A DNA stretch of 64,000 nucleotides from Actinomycetota bacterium (GTDB lineage Bacteria; Actinomycetota; Thermoleophilia; Solirubrobacterales; Solirubrobacteraceae). Numbering within the stretch: position 1 is the stretch's first letter; each line of letters opens with the position of its first letter. Positions 35,083 to 46,308 of this stretch are shown here, piece after piece. The stretch covers positions 248,001-312,000 of the forward strand of contig JAFDWH010000009.1 of assembly GCA_018268595.1 (NCBI GenBank). The letters are read 5' to 3'. The notes under the pieces were generated by a model that worked only from the letters and a program-made list of their open reading frames with translations, did no database searches and was not told where the DNA came from. Made by a program: the position numbers and the translations under genes.

Positions 35083-35781
35083 TCAGGGAGCGCCGAGCCG
35101 GTAGCCGACGCCGCGCACGGTCTGGATCAGCACCGGCTGCTCGGGGCGCCGCTCCAGCTTCTCGCGCAGGTGCCGCACGCGCACGTCGATCCCGCGCGGG
35201 TCGCGGTAGGCGCTGTCGCCCCACGTCGCGCGCAGCAGCTCCTGACGGTCGAACACGCGGCCCGGCTGGCGCATCAGCGCGTCGAGCAGCTCGAACTCGG
35301 AGAACGTCAGCTCGACCGGCCGTCCGTCGACGGTCACCTGCCGGTGCGGGCGGTCGAGCACGAGCGGTCCGAAGCGCAGGACGTCGTCGCCGAGCGCGCG
35401 CGCTCCGGCGCGGCGCAGCACCGCGCGGATGCGGCTGCGCAGCTCGGCCGGCCCGAACGGCTTCGTGATGTAGTCGTCGGCGCCGGCCTCCAGCCCGAGC
35501 ACGGCGTCGCCCTCGCTGTCGAGCGCCGTGAGCATGATGATCGGGACGACGTTGCGCCGCTCGCGCAGCGTGCGGCAGACCTCGTTGCCGTCCGGGCCGG
35601 CGCCGAGCGCCACGTCGAGCAGCACGACGTCGAAGTGCCCGGTGCTCGCGCGGTCGATCGCGGCGCTGCCGTCGGCGACCGCGGTGACGTGATGGCCCTG
35701 ACGCACGAACAGGCGCGACAGCATCTCGCGCAGCTCGGACTCGTCGTCGACCACCAGGATCTCCAGCGGCGGGCGCTCCAT
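35083..35781 (-). CDS. OmpR-family response regulator
   Basis: 232 residues from ATG 35781. Receiver domain with Asp12/Asp13, phospho-acceptor Asp56 (VVLLDVALG) and Lys in ITKPFG; C-terminal winged helix (LTFSEFELLDALMRQPG, VRHLREKLE, VRGVGYRL). Partner of the histidine kinase downstream. The transporter gene ends only 9 nt before its start, so the pair is probably cotranscribed with the lipid and esterase genes. Confidence 0.94.
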   Translation of the reverse strand: MERPPLEILVVDDESELREMLSRLFVRQGHHVTAVADGSAAIDRASTGHFDVVLLDVALGAGPDGNEVCRTLRERRNVVPIIMLTALDSEGDAVLGLEAGADDYITKPFGPAELRSRIRAVLRRAGARALGDDVLRFGPLVLDRPHRQVTVDGRPVELTFSEFELLDALMRQPGRVFDRQELLRATWGDSAYRDPRGIDVRVRHLREKLERRPEQPVLIQTVRGVGYRLGAP

Positions 35782-35790
35782 GCGGTCACG

Positions 35791-36639
35791 CTACCGCGGC
35801 GCGGCGCTCAGCCGCGCCTGTGCCGGGGCCAGGCACCAGGCGCCGGCGGCGATCGCGGCCAGCGCGAGCAGGTGCGCGAGCCGCACGGCCGGCCCGCGGC
35901 CGAGCGGGTCGCCGAGCACCAGCACGCCGCCGAGCATCGCGACCGCGTTCGTCGCCGCCGTCATCAGCGCCACGACCGGCACCGCCGCGCCGGCCTGGAG
36001 CCCGCGCTGGAAGCACAGGAACGCTCCGCCGCTGAGCAGCAGCACCGCGACGATCCACGCGGCGGCGGCCGGCGCGTGGCCGCGCTGGACGGCGATCGTC
36101 GCGGCCTTCGTCGCCGCGTCGGCGGCGCCGTAGAGGACGCCGCCGGCCGCGCCGAGCAGCGGCGGCTGCGGGCGCCGTGCGGCGAGCGCGGCCGCGACCG
36201 CGGCGGCGAGCGCGAGATAGAGCGCGAGCGCGGCCGACGGCACGTGCGCCGGCTGCGCGGCCGTGCGCGCGCCGGTGGCGAGCAGCACGAGCGCCGCCAC
36301 CATCAGCGCGACGGCCGCCAGCTCGGCGCGCGAGAGCCGCTCGCGCAGCAGGCGCATGCCCGCGGGCGCGGCGAGCGCGAGCCCGCCGGCGCCGAACGCC
36401 TGCACGAGCGACAGCGGCGCGCGCGCCAGCGCGCCGACGTGCAGCGCCCAGCCCAGCAGGCCGATCGCGAGGCCGGCCGCCCACGCCGGCGAGCCGAGCA
36501 GGCCGCGCAGCGTCCGCAGCGGGTGGCGCGGCGCGACCGCCGGCGCCGAGCGGCCGCCGACGTGCTGCAAGAGGTAGCTGCCGTTGAGCGCGAGCGACGC
36601 GAGCAGCGCGAGCCCGAGGCCGAACGCGAGCGAGCTCAC
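35791..36639 (-). CDS. DMT/EamA-type membrane transporter
   Basis: 282 residues, GTG 36639 overlapping the preceding stop (GTGA). Nine or ten hydrophobic segments and the two-fold repeat pattern of DMT transporters (SLALNGSYLLQHVGG near the start, AATNAVAMLGGVLVLGDPLG near the end). The substrate is unknown. Coupling to the lysyl-phosphatidylglycerol synthase-like gene suggests a lipid- or envelope-related job. Confidence 0.75.
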   Translation of the reverse strand: MSSLAFGLGLALLASLALNGSYLLQHVGGRSAPAVAPRHPLRTLRGLLGSPAWAAGLAIGLLGWALHVGALARAPLSLVQAFGAGGLALAAPAGMRLLRERLSRAELAAVALMVAALVLLATGARTAAQPAHVPSAALALYLALAAAVAAALAARRPQPPLLGAAGGVLYGAADAATKAATIAVQRGHAPAAAAWIVAVLLLSGGAFLCFQRGLQAGAAVPVVALMTAATNAVAMLGGVLVLGDPLGRGPAVRLAHLLALAAIAAGAWCLAPAQARLSAAPR

Positions 36640-38270
36640 CGCCTGCCCGCCGATGCGAGCGCCAGCGCGCGCCGGCGCCGCGGCGGCGTGACCGCCGCGG
36701 GCGCGCGCGCCGGCTCGGGAGCGGCCGGCAGGTGCGCCGCCGGCTCCCACCGCAGCGGGAGCGCCGCCGTCGCCGGGGCGCGCACGTAGCCCTCCGCCTG
36801 CAACGCCCGCAGGCCGGCGAGCGGCAGGTCGCGACGACGCCGGTAGAGCAGGTAGCGCGGCTGCCAGACGGGCGCGAACTTGGCGTTGAAGCGCGCCAGC
36901 CGCTCGAGCTGGAAGCGCCCGTGGGCGCTGCCGAGCAGCGCCCGCAGCAGCCGCCGCCGCAGCCCGAGCGTCGCCGGGTCGGCCGCCATCACGTGCGCGA
37001 AGCCGGCGAAGTTGAGGCTCACCTGCTCGACGCCGTCGGCGGCCGCGTCGCGCAGCGCCTCCACGACCATCGTCTCGCCCAGCCCGTTCGGCTCGTCGGC
37101 GGCGCCGCGGCGCATCGTGTCGAGCGAGCGCCCGCGGCCGGCGTCGTAGGAGACGAAGCGCAGGAACGCGCGCAGCACGCCGCTCGCGTCGCGCGCGAGC
37201 ACGTAGCGCGCGTCGAGGTCCTCCGGCGCGCCCCACAGGCGGCCGAGCGTCATCGCGAAGCCGTCGCACACGCGCCGCTGGCGCGCGCGCCACGCCTGCT
37301 CGACGCCGTCGAGCTCCGCGATCGTCGCGTCGTCGAGCGCCCGCGCCGCGCGCGTCTCGACATGCCAGCCGGCGCGCTCGACGCGCGCGACCGCCTGACG
37401 CACCTTGCGCACGCGGCGGCCCTCGAGGCTGAACGCGCGCGGATCGACGAGCGCCTCGGCGCCGACCTGCAGCGCGCGCAGGCGGCAGGGCGCCAGCGCG
37501 GCGAGGCCCTGCGGCGAGACGCCGGTGGCGCAGACGCTCCAGCCGCGCCGGACCGCCTCGGCGGCGAAGGCGCCGAGCACGGCCGCCGCGCAGCCGGGCG
37601 GCCCGATCGGGTCGCCGGCGACGATCGCGGTGCGCCCGATGACGCGGTACGCGAGCACGCCGCCGGCCGCGAAGTGGAAGCTCTTGTCGGCGCGCAGCGC
37701 GAACGGGTCGAGCGAGTCGCGGCCGTGCTCGGCGACGAGCCGCGCGGCGCGTGCGTGCTCCGGCGGCGCATGGCCCTCGCCGGCCGGCAGGCTGCGCGCG
37801 GCGGTCGCGCGGCGGGCGCCGTACAGGCCCGCGAGCAGCCCCAGCAGCAGCCCGGCGAGCTCCGCCCACAGCCCGCGATGGTGCAACTGCCTCGCCAGCC
37901 GCGACGCGACCGGCGCCGAGTTCTCGACGGCGTAGGAGGCGGCGCCGCCGGCCACCAGCAGGAGCCAGGCGAGCACGCCCGTCGCGGCCGCCGTCAGCAG
38001 CGGGCGCAGCCGCGTCAGCAGGCCCAGCAGCGCGCCCGCGGCGGCGCCCGCCGCCGCGAACGCGAGCAGCACGCGCACGAGCGGCTGCGCGCTGCCGCCG
38101 GCGAGCGCCTGCAGCGGCAGCGCGCCGTCGAGGCGCCGGCCGAGCGCCACCAGCCGCTCTTGGCGCAGCAGGTAGAGCAGCCCGAGCCCGCTCGGCGCCG
38201 CCAGCAGCGCGACCAGCACGGCGATCGCGCCGCGCTCCGCCGTCACGAGCAGACGCAGCGTGCGACTCAT
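36636..38270 (-). CDS. Phosphatidylglycerol lysyltransferase-like protein (DUF2156)
   Basis: 544 residues from ATG 38270, coupled to the esterase gene by ATGA. The N-terminal ~200 residues hold about four membrane segments; the cytoplasmic C-terminal part is the GNAT-like domain of lysyl-PG synthases (RKVRQAVARVERAGW, LGETMVVEALRDAAADGVEQVSLNFAGFA, FNAKFAPVWQPRYLLY). These enzymes move an amino acid from tRNA to phosphatidylglycerol and lower the negative surface charge. It is shorter than full MprF, lacking most of the flippase region; the DMT transporter downstream might supply translocation. Amino acid specificity is unknown. Confidence 0.85.
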   Translation of the reverse strand: MSRTLRLLVTAERGAIAVLVALLAAPSGLGLLYLLRQERLVALGRRLDGALPLQALAGGSAQPLVRVLLAFAAAGAAAGALLGLLTRLRPLLTAAATGVLAWLLLVAGGAASYAVENSAPVASRLARQLHHRGLWAELAGLLLGLLAGLYGARRATAARSLPAGEGHAPPEHARAARLVAEHGRDSLDPFALRADKSFHFAAGGVLAYRVIGRTAIVAGDPIGPPGCAAAVLGAFAAEAVRRGWSVCATGVSPQGLAALAPCRLRALQVGAEALVDPRAFSLEGRRVRKVRQAVARVERAGWHVETRAARALDDATIAELDGVEQAWRARQRRVCDGFAMTLGRLWGAPEDLDARYVLARDASGVLRAFLRFVSYDAGRGRSLDTMRRGAADEPNGLGETMVVEALRDAAADGVEQVSLNFAGFAHVMAADPATLGLRRRLLRALLGSAHGRFQLERLARFNAKFAPVWQPRYLLYRRRRDLPLAGLRALQAEGYVRAPATAALPLRWEPAAHLPAAPEPARAPAAVTPPRRRRALALASAGRR

Positions 38271-39223
38271 GTGAAGTGCTCGCTCGCGAAGCGCAGCATC
38301 TGCGGCAGGCGCGCCCGCCACAGCGCCCAGTTGTGGCCGCCGCGGTATTCGGCCATCGCGACGTGGCCGCCCGCCGCGCGGAAGCGCTGCACGAACAGGA
38401 GCGTGTCGGCGTGGCTGGTGAGTCTGTCGCTGCGGCCGCGGTAGACGAACGCGTACGTCGGCTGCGCGGCCAGCCGCGCGCGCAGCGCGCCGACGTAGGC
38501 GTTCGGGCTGTTGGCCGCGAGCAGCCGCTGCGAGGCGCCCGCGAACGCGAACGTCGGCGTCTGCGTGAAGTAGCCCGACCAGCTCTCGAACGTGCCGAAC
38601 GTGGCGAGGTTGTGCAGCGTCACGTTGGCGGCGCCGTAGCCGCCCTCGGACAGCCCGGCGATCGCGCGGTCGCCGCGCGCCGGGATCGTCGCCCACGCGC
38701 GGTCGACGGCGTGCACCGTGTCGAGCACGAAGCTCTCGTAGCGTCCGGCCCCGGCGTTCGCCCACTCGGTGTCGTTGGAGTCGACCGACGTGTGCCCGTC
38801 GGGGATCACGACGACGAACGGGCGGATCTGGTGGCGGGCGATCAATGCGTCCATGCGCGGCGCGAGCGCCCCGATCGTGAGGTAGCCGAGTGGGCTGCCG
38901 GGCGGTGCGTGCAGCAGGTAGAGCGCCGGGAAGCGCGCGCCGGCGCGCGCGGCGGCGGCGTAGCCCGGCGGGAGGTAGATCGTCGCCGTCGCCGGGCGAC
39001 CGAGCGCCCGCGACGGGTAGGTGAAGCGCACGACTTGACCGGCCGCCGCGCCGGCGACGTGCGCCGGCGGCGGAAAGCCGCGGTAGCGCTCGTAGTTGAC
39101 GACGTAGCGGACGAGCCCGTACACGCCGGCGCCGAGCAGCACCACGCCGGCGGCCGCGATCGCCAGGACACGGATCGGGCGCGACCGCCGGCCGGCGGTT
39201 CCAGTGAGGGCGACGCTGCTCAC
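38267..39223 (-). CDS. Membrane-anchored esterase (esterase D/antigen 85-type alpha/beta hydrolase)
   Basis: 318 residues from GTG 39223. One N-terminal membrane segment (about 18-42), then an alpha/beta hydrolase with LYLLHAPPGS, VVVIPDGH, nucleophile Ser192 in GLSEGGYGA, and the likely catalytic His in GGHNWALWR. This is the PF00756 group, which includes mycolyltransferases and esterases. It is first in the operon that runs through the lipid synthase, transporter and two-component genes. An extracellular lipid or ester target is likely. Confidence 0.85.
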   Translation of the reverse strand: MSSVALTGTAGRRSRPIRVLAIAAAGVVLLGAGVYGLVRYVVNYERYRGFPPPAHVAGAAAGQVVRFTYPSRALGRPATATIYLPPGYAAAARAGARFPALYLLHAPPGSPLGYLTIGALAPRMDALIARHQIRPFVVVIPDGHTSVDSNDTEWANAGAGRYESFVLDTVHAVDRAWATIPARGDRAIAGLSEGGYGAANVTLHNLATFGTFESWSGYFTQTPTFAFAGASQRLLAANSPNAYVGALRARLAAQPTYAFVYRGRSDRLTSHADTLLFVQRFRAAGGHVAMAEYRGGHNWALWRARLPQMLRFASEHFT

Positions 39224-39320
39224 AGCGCGAACGTACGCCGCGGCAGATGACCCCGGGTGGCGCGGATGTTGCGGTTGCGTTACCGCCGCACGGCGGCGTC
39301 AACGACGCCCCGCGGCCGTC

Positions 39321-39791
39321 TCAGCTGACGCGCTGGACGTGGAAGACGCGCGCGCCGGCCGGCGTCTCGACGGTCACGGCGTCGCCCTCGCGCGCGCCGA
39401 CGAGCGCGGCGGCGACGGGCGACTCGATCGACAGGCGGCCGTCTCTCGCGCTCGCCTCCGCGGCGCCGACGAGCGTGTAGGTGGCGACGCGGCCGGACTG
39501 CTCGTCGCGCACCTCGACGGTCGAGCCGAAGCCGACGACGCCGTCGGGCGACGCGCCGGCCTCGGTCACGCGTGCGCCGCGCACGCGCTCCTGGAGCCGC
39601 TTGATGCGGGTCTCGAGGTGCGCCTGGTCCTCCTTGGCCGCGTGGTACTCGCCGTTCTCCTTCAGGTCGCCCCACTCGCGCGCGGTCTTGATGCGCGCGG
39701 CGATCTCCGCGCGCGCGCGCGTCTCGAGGTCGTGCAGCTCCCCGCGCAGCGCGTCGAGCCCCTCCTGCGTGATCGCGTATCCGTCCGCCAT
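39321..39791 (-). CDS. greA: Transcription elongation factor GreA/GreB
   Basis: 156 residues from ATG 39791, full family length. N-terminal coiled coil (ITQEGLDALRGELHDLETR, with acidic tip DLKENGEYHAAKEDQ) and C-terminal FKBP-like domain (VVGFGSTVEVRDE...). It restarts backtracked RNA polymerase by transcript cleavage. Only 14 bp separate it from the divergent SNF2 gene. The start is 9 nt after CACTGT, a possible -10, so the mRNA may be leaderless. Confidence 0.93.
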   Translation of the reverse strand: MADGYAITQEGLDALRGELHDLETRARAEIAARIKTAREWGDLKENGEYHAAKEDQAHLETRIKRLQERVRGARVTEAGASPDGVVGFGSTVEVRDEQSGRVATYTLVGAAEASARDGRLSIESPVAAALVGAREGDAVTVETPAGARVFHVQRVS

Positions 39792-39805
39792 CGCGACAGT
39801 GTGGC

Positions 39806-42034
39806 ATGGTCACCCGCATGCGGCTCCTCCCCACCGCGCCGAACGTCGAGCTGCGCAGCGACCCCGAGCGGGGGCGGATCGTCGTGCTGTCGTTCCCGTA
39901 CGACGCGAACCTCGTCGAGGTCGTGCGCGGGATTCCGCACCGCCGCTTCGACTGGGACGCGCGCGAGTGGTGGGCGCCGGTGCAGGACTGGGTCGCGCAC
40001 CACGTCGCCGACGTGCTGCGGCGCTTCCCCGAGCTGGTCGCGAGCGAGGACGTGGAGCGCTGGCTGGGCGAGGTCGAGCGGCGCTGGCTCGGGCGGGTCT
40101 CCACCACGCGCTACGACGGCCGCGGCTGGTTCGTGCTGGAGACGGCCGCCGGCGAGCTGCCGGAGGCGCTGCGCGAGGGGTCGGTGGAGCTGCCCCCCGA
40201 GCCGGTCGAGGACGGCGCCGCGGCACGCAAGCCGCGCCTGCTCGCGCCGCTGACGGAGGCAAACGCGCACGTCATCCGCGCGCAGGAGTCGGCGCGGCTC
40301 GACGCCGCCGCCGAGCGCTGCGTCGCGGCGCTCGAGCTGGGCGATGCGCCGCCGCCGGCGCGGCTCGTCGCGACGCACGGGGTCGACGGCGCGCGGCTGC
40401 GGCTGGAGGTGCTGTGGGACCCCGACACCGGCCTCGCGTTCGGCGAGCTGCCGGGCGCGGAGGGCGCGCGCTCCGTGCCGGTCGACGCGTGGCTGTGCGA
40501 GCCGCTCGACGCGTTCCTCGCGCTGCACGGCGTCGAGGTGACACCGCTGGCGGTCCCGGTGCTGGAGGCGCTGCGCGCCGAGGCGGCCGAGGCGGCGGCG
40601 GCTGTGCGCGCCTCGCGCGCGACCGAGGCGGAGCCGCTGCTGCCGGTCGCGGAGCTGCTCGGCGGCACGCTGGAGCCGTTCCAGTGGGCCGGCGTGCGCT
40701 ACGTGCTGCGCGCCCGGCGCGCGTTCCTCGCCGACGAGCAGGGACTCGGCAAGACGGTCGAGGCGCTCGCCGCGCTGGAGGCCGACGACGCGTTCCCGGC
40801 GCTCGTCGTCTGCCCCGCCTCGCTGAAGCTGAACTGGGAGCGCGAGGCCACGCGCTGGCTGCCGCACCGCTCGGTCGCGGTCGTCGAAGGGCGCGTGGCG
40901 GTGCCGCCGCGCGCGGAGATCCTGATCCTCAACTACGAGCTGGTCGCGGCGCAGCGCGAGGCGCTCGCGCTGCGCCGCCCGCGCGCGCTCGTGCTCGACG
41001 AGTCGCACTACTGCAAGAACCCGCAGGCGAAGCGCACGCGCGCCGTGCGGCGGCTCGCGGAGGGGCTGCCGCGCGACGCGCTGCGGCTCGCGCTGACGGG
41101 CACGCCGGTGCTCAACCACGCCGACGAGCTGATCTCGCAGCTGCGCGTGCTGGGGCGGCTGGAGGACTTCGGCTCCGGCGCGCGCTTCAAGCAGCAGTTC
41201 CGCGGGCCTTTGACGGAGGAGCGGCTGCACTGGCACCTGCGGCGGCGCTGCTTCGTGCGCCGGCGCAAGACGGAGGTGCTGCCGCAGCTGCCCGACAAGC
41301 GCCAGGTCGTCGTGCCGGTCGCGCTCTCGAACGAGCGCGAGTACCGGCTGGCGGAGGACGACGTGATCGCGTGGCTGCGCGAGCAGCCGCTCGACCTCTC
41401 GGAGCTGAACGCGAAGATCGCCGCGACGCTGCGGGCGCAGCGGCTGGCGCAGCTCGGGACGCTGCAGCGGCTGGCGGCGAAGGGGAAGCTGCACGCGGCG
41501 CTCGCATGGCTCCACGACTTCCTCGCAAGCGGCGAGCCGCTGGTCGTGTTCGCACGGCACGTCGAGGTGCAGAGAGCGGTGCTGGAGCGCTTCCCCGACG
41601 CGCTGCACCTGCTGGGCGGTGACAGCGTCGCGGCGCGCGAGGCGACGGTGCGCGCGTTCCAGGACGACGCGGACGCGCCGCCGCTGATCGTCTGCGCCAC
41701 CCGTGTCGCCGCCCAGGGCATCACGCTCACGCGCGCGTCCAACGTGGCGTTCCTGGAGCTGGAGTGGACGCCGGCGATGCACGACCAGGCGGAGGACCGC
41801 TGCCACCGCATCGGCCAGCACGACAACGTGACCGCCTGGTACCTGCTCGCCGCCGGCACGATCGACGAGACGATGGCGCGCCTGATCGCCCGCAAGCGCG
41901 GCCTCGTCTCCGCCGTCACCGACGGCCGCCGCCTCGACGGCGACGCACTCGTCGATGAGGTCGTGCGCGAGCTGCGCGACGGTCGCCCGTTCCGTCACCT
42001 CAAGCCGGTGACGGAGCCGGCCGCGGCGAGCTGA
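39806..42034 (+). CDS. SNF2-family DNA helicase/annealing ATPase
   Basis: 742 residues from ATG 39806; ATG 39818 (MRLLPTAPNVEL) is an equally possible start. N-terminal ~280 residues are HARP/SMARCAL1-like (FSFPYDANLVEVVRGIPHRRFDWDAREW). ATPase motifs: I DEQGLGKT (about 310), II DESHYCKN (about 400), III LTGTPVLN, and VI EDRCHRIGQHDNV. Such enzymes remodel DNA or protein-DNA complexes during repair or replication-fork stress. No nuclease domain is fused. It is transcribed away from greA. Confidence 0.88.
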   Translation: MVTRMRLLPTAPNVELRSDPERGRIVVLSFPYDANLVEVVRGIPHRRFDWDAREWWAPVQDWVAHHVADVLRRFPELVASEDVERWLGEVERRWLGRVSTTRYDGRGWFVLETAAGELPEALREGSVELPPEPVEDGAAARKPRLLAPLTEANAHVIRAQESARLDAAAERCVAALELGDAPPPARLVATHGVDGARLRLEVLWDPDTGLAFGELPGAEGARSVPVDAWLCEPLDAFLALHGVEVTPLAVPVLEALRAEAAEAAAAVRASRATEAEPLLPVAELLGGTLEPFQWAGVRYVLRARRAFLADEQGLGKTVEALAALEADDAFPALVVCPASLKLNWEREATRWLPHRSVAVVEGRVAVPPRAEILILNYELVAAQREALALRRPRALVLDESHYCKNPQAKRTRAVRRLAEGLPRDALRLALTGTPVLNHADELISQLRVLGRLEDFGSGARFKQQFRGPLTEERLHWHLRRRCFVRRRKTEVLPQLPDKRQVVVPVALSNEREYRLAEDDVIAWLREQPLDLSELNAKIAATLRAQRLAQLGTLQRLAAKGKLHAALAWLHDFLASGEPLVVFARHVEVQRAVLERFPDALHLLGGDSVAAREATVRAFQDDADAPPLIVCATRVAAQGITLTRASNVAFLELEWTPAMHDQAEDRCHRIGQHDNVTAWYLLAAGTIDETMARLIARKRGLVSAVTDGRRLDGDALVDEVVRELRDGRPFRHLKPVTEPAAAS

Positions 42035-42040
42035 GTCTTG

Positions 42041-42066
42041 TTGAGGGAAGAGCTCTTTTTCCTCAA
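42041..42066. promoter_or_regulatory. Imperfect 26-bp palindrome, predicted operator
   Basis: TTGAGG (42041-42046) and CCTCAA (42061-42066) bound an A/T-rich centre with further partial symmetry. The site is 20-45 bp before the HTH gene's ATG, overlapping where its promoter must be. The HTH protein encoded next is the natural candidate repressor. Confidence 0.5.
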
Positions 42067-42085
42067 CATCAGCTAGTCTCTCCTC

Positions 42086-42739
42086 ATGAACGCCGAGCAG
42101 CTCGTGCGCGACGTGGCGCGTCTGCGCCGCGCCCATCGCCGCCACCCCGAAGACGAGGACATCGCCGTCGTGCGCCTCGACCTCGAGCGCGCCGCCGGCC
42201 CCACGGTCGGCCGCGCCGCCGCCGCCCGCCTGCTCGGCGTCAGCCAGACCGCGCTCGACCGCTGGGTCGCGCACGGCGACGTGCCGGTGGTGCTCACGCC
42301 CACCGGGCGCAGGGAGGTGCCCGTCGCCGCGGTCGTCGACCTGCTCGACGCGCTCGCGCAGCAGCCGAGCGACGAGCGCCATCCGCTCGCCGCGGCTCTC
42401 CGCAACCGCCGCACGAGCGTGCCGCGTCGGGCGCGAGCGGCGCCAGCCGGCCACCGCGCGGCCGAGCAGCGCGGGCTCGACTACCACCGCGCCGTAGCGC
42501 GGCGCCTCGACGACGAGGTCGTCGCCGACGCGCTCGTGCGCCTGCGCCGATGGCAGCAGGAAGGCCGCATCCACCCGCGCTACGCCGACGCGTGGGAAGC
42601 GCTGCTGAGCGGTCCGCGGAGACGCCTCCGCGCAGCGATCACCGCAGACGACGACGAGGCGGCCGCGCTGCGCCAGAGCAGCCCGCTCGCCGGCGCGCTG
42701 GGCGAGCGTGAGCGGCGGGAGGCGCTCGGCCTCGCATGA
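42086..42739 (+). CDS. Helix-turn-helix protein of a nucleotidyltransferase pair, 217 aa
   Basis: ATG 42086. A MerR-like helix-turn-helix (TVGRAAAARLLGVSQTALDRWVAHGDV, then RREVPVAAVVDLLD) occupies about residues 43-100. The rest is helical, basic and unassigned. The next gene is coupled by ATGA and is a shortened nucleotidyltransferase, an arrangement seen in antitoxin/toxin-like pairs. It probably binds the palindrome upstream. The role of the C-terminal half is unknown. Confidence 0.7.
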   Translation: MNAEQLVRDVARLRRAHRRHPEDEDIAVVRLDLERAAGPTVGRAAAARLLGVSQTALDRWVAHGDVPVVLTPTGRREVPVAAVVDLLDALAQQPSDERHPLAAALRNRRTSVPRRARAAPAGHRAAEQRGLDYHRAVARRLDDEVVADALVRLRRWQQEGRIHPRYADAWEALLSGPRRRLRAAITADDDEAAALRQSSPLAGALGERERREALGLA

Positions 42740-43011
42740 GACGCGCGGACCTGGAGCACGTGATCCGCGCGGCCGCGGCCGTCGCCGAGGACGACGAGAT
42801 CGTCGTGATCGGCAGCCAGGCGATCCTCGGCCGCCTCCCCGACGCGCCGGACGCGCTGCTGTGGTCGCAGGAGGCCGACGTCTACCCGCGCCACCATCCC
42901 GAGCGTGCCGAGGCGGTCGACGGCTCGCTCGGCGACGGCTCCCACCTGCCGCTGTCGAAGCGGCGGCGCGAGCAGATCGCGCGCCTGCTGCGCGGGATCG
43001 CAGCGGCGTAG
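42736..43011 (+). pseudogene. Truncated nucleotidyltransferase-like protein (DUF6036 type), 91 aa
   Basis: The first ~70 residues (RRADLEHVIRAAAAVAEDDEIVVIGSQAILGRLPDAPDALL, then EADVYPRHHPERAEAVDGSLGDGS) look like the N-terminal half of DUF6036 nucleotidyltransferases, with the GSQAIL strand-turn and the EADVYP acidic motif. Such proteins are usually about 180-200 residues; here the sequence jumps to HLPLSKRRREQIARLLRGI and stops. It may be a decayed gene or a short derivative. My recall of the family is the basis for the length comparison. Confidence 0.55.
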
Positions 43012-43041
43012 CCGGCGGCGGCCACGTAGCGCCGCCGCCGG
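43012..43041 (+). terminator. 11-bp hairpin after the truncated nucleotidyltransferase
   Basis: CCGGCGGCGGC (43012-43022) pairs perfectly with GCCGCCGCCGG (43031-43041) around an 8-nt loop, starting at the stop codon of the gene. No T-run follows. The gene converges with ileS, so a terminator is expected here. Confidence 0.6.
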
Positions 43042-43043
43042 TG

Positions 43044-43094
43044 GACCACTGCGGATCTGACCTCGTCGAGCGAGGCGAGATCCGCAGTGCTCGG
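43044..43094. repeat. 51-bp hairpin repeat, copy B
   Basis: CACTGCGGATCT (43047-43058) pairs perfectly with AGATCCGCAGTG (43078-43089); inside, CCTCG pairs with CGAGG around TCGAG. Length and outer flanks match copy A at 5537-5587, while the inner stem differs in sequence but not in pairing. It lies between two convergent genes, just after another hairpin. Confidence 0.85.
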
Positions 43095-43118
43095 AGATAG
43101 GCCGGCGGCCGCCGCCCG

Positions 43119-46304
<3,186 letters not shown>

Positions 46305-46308
46305 CCCC

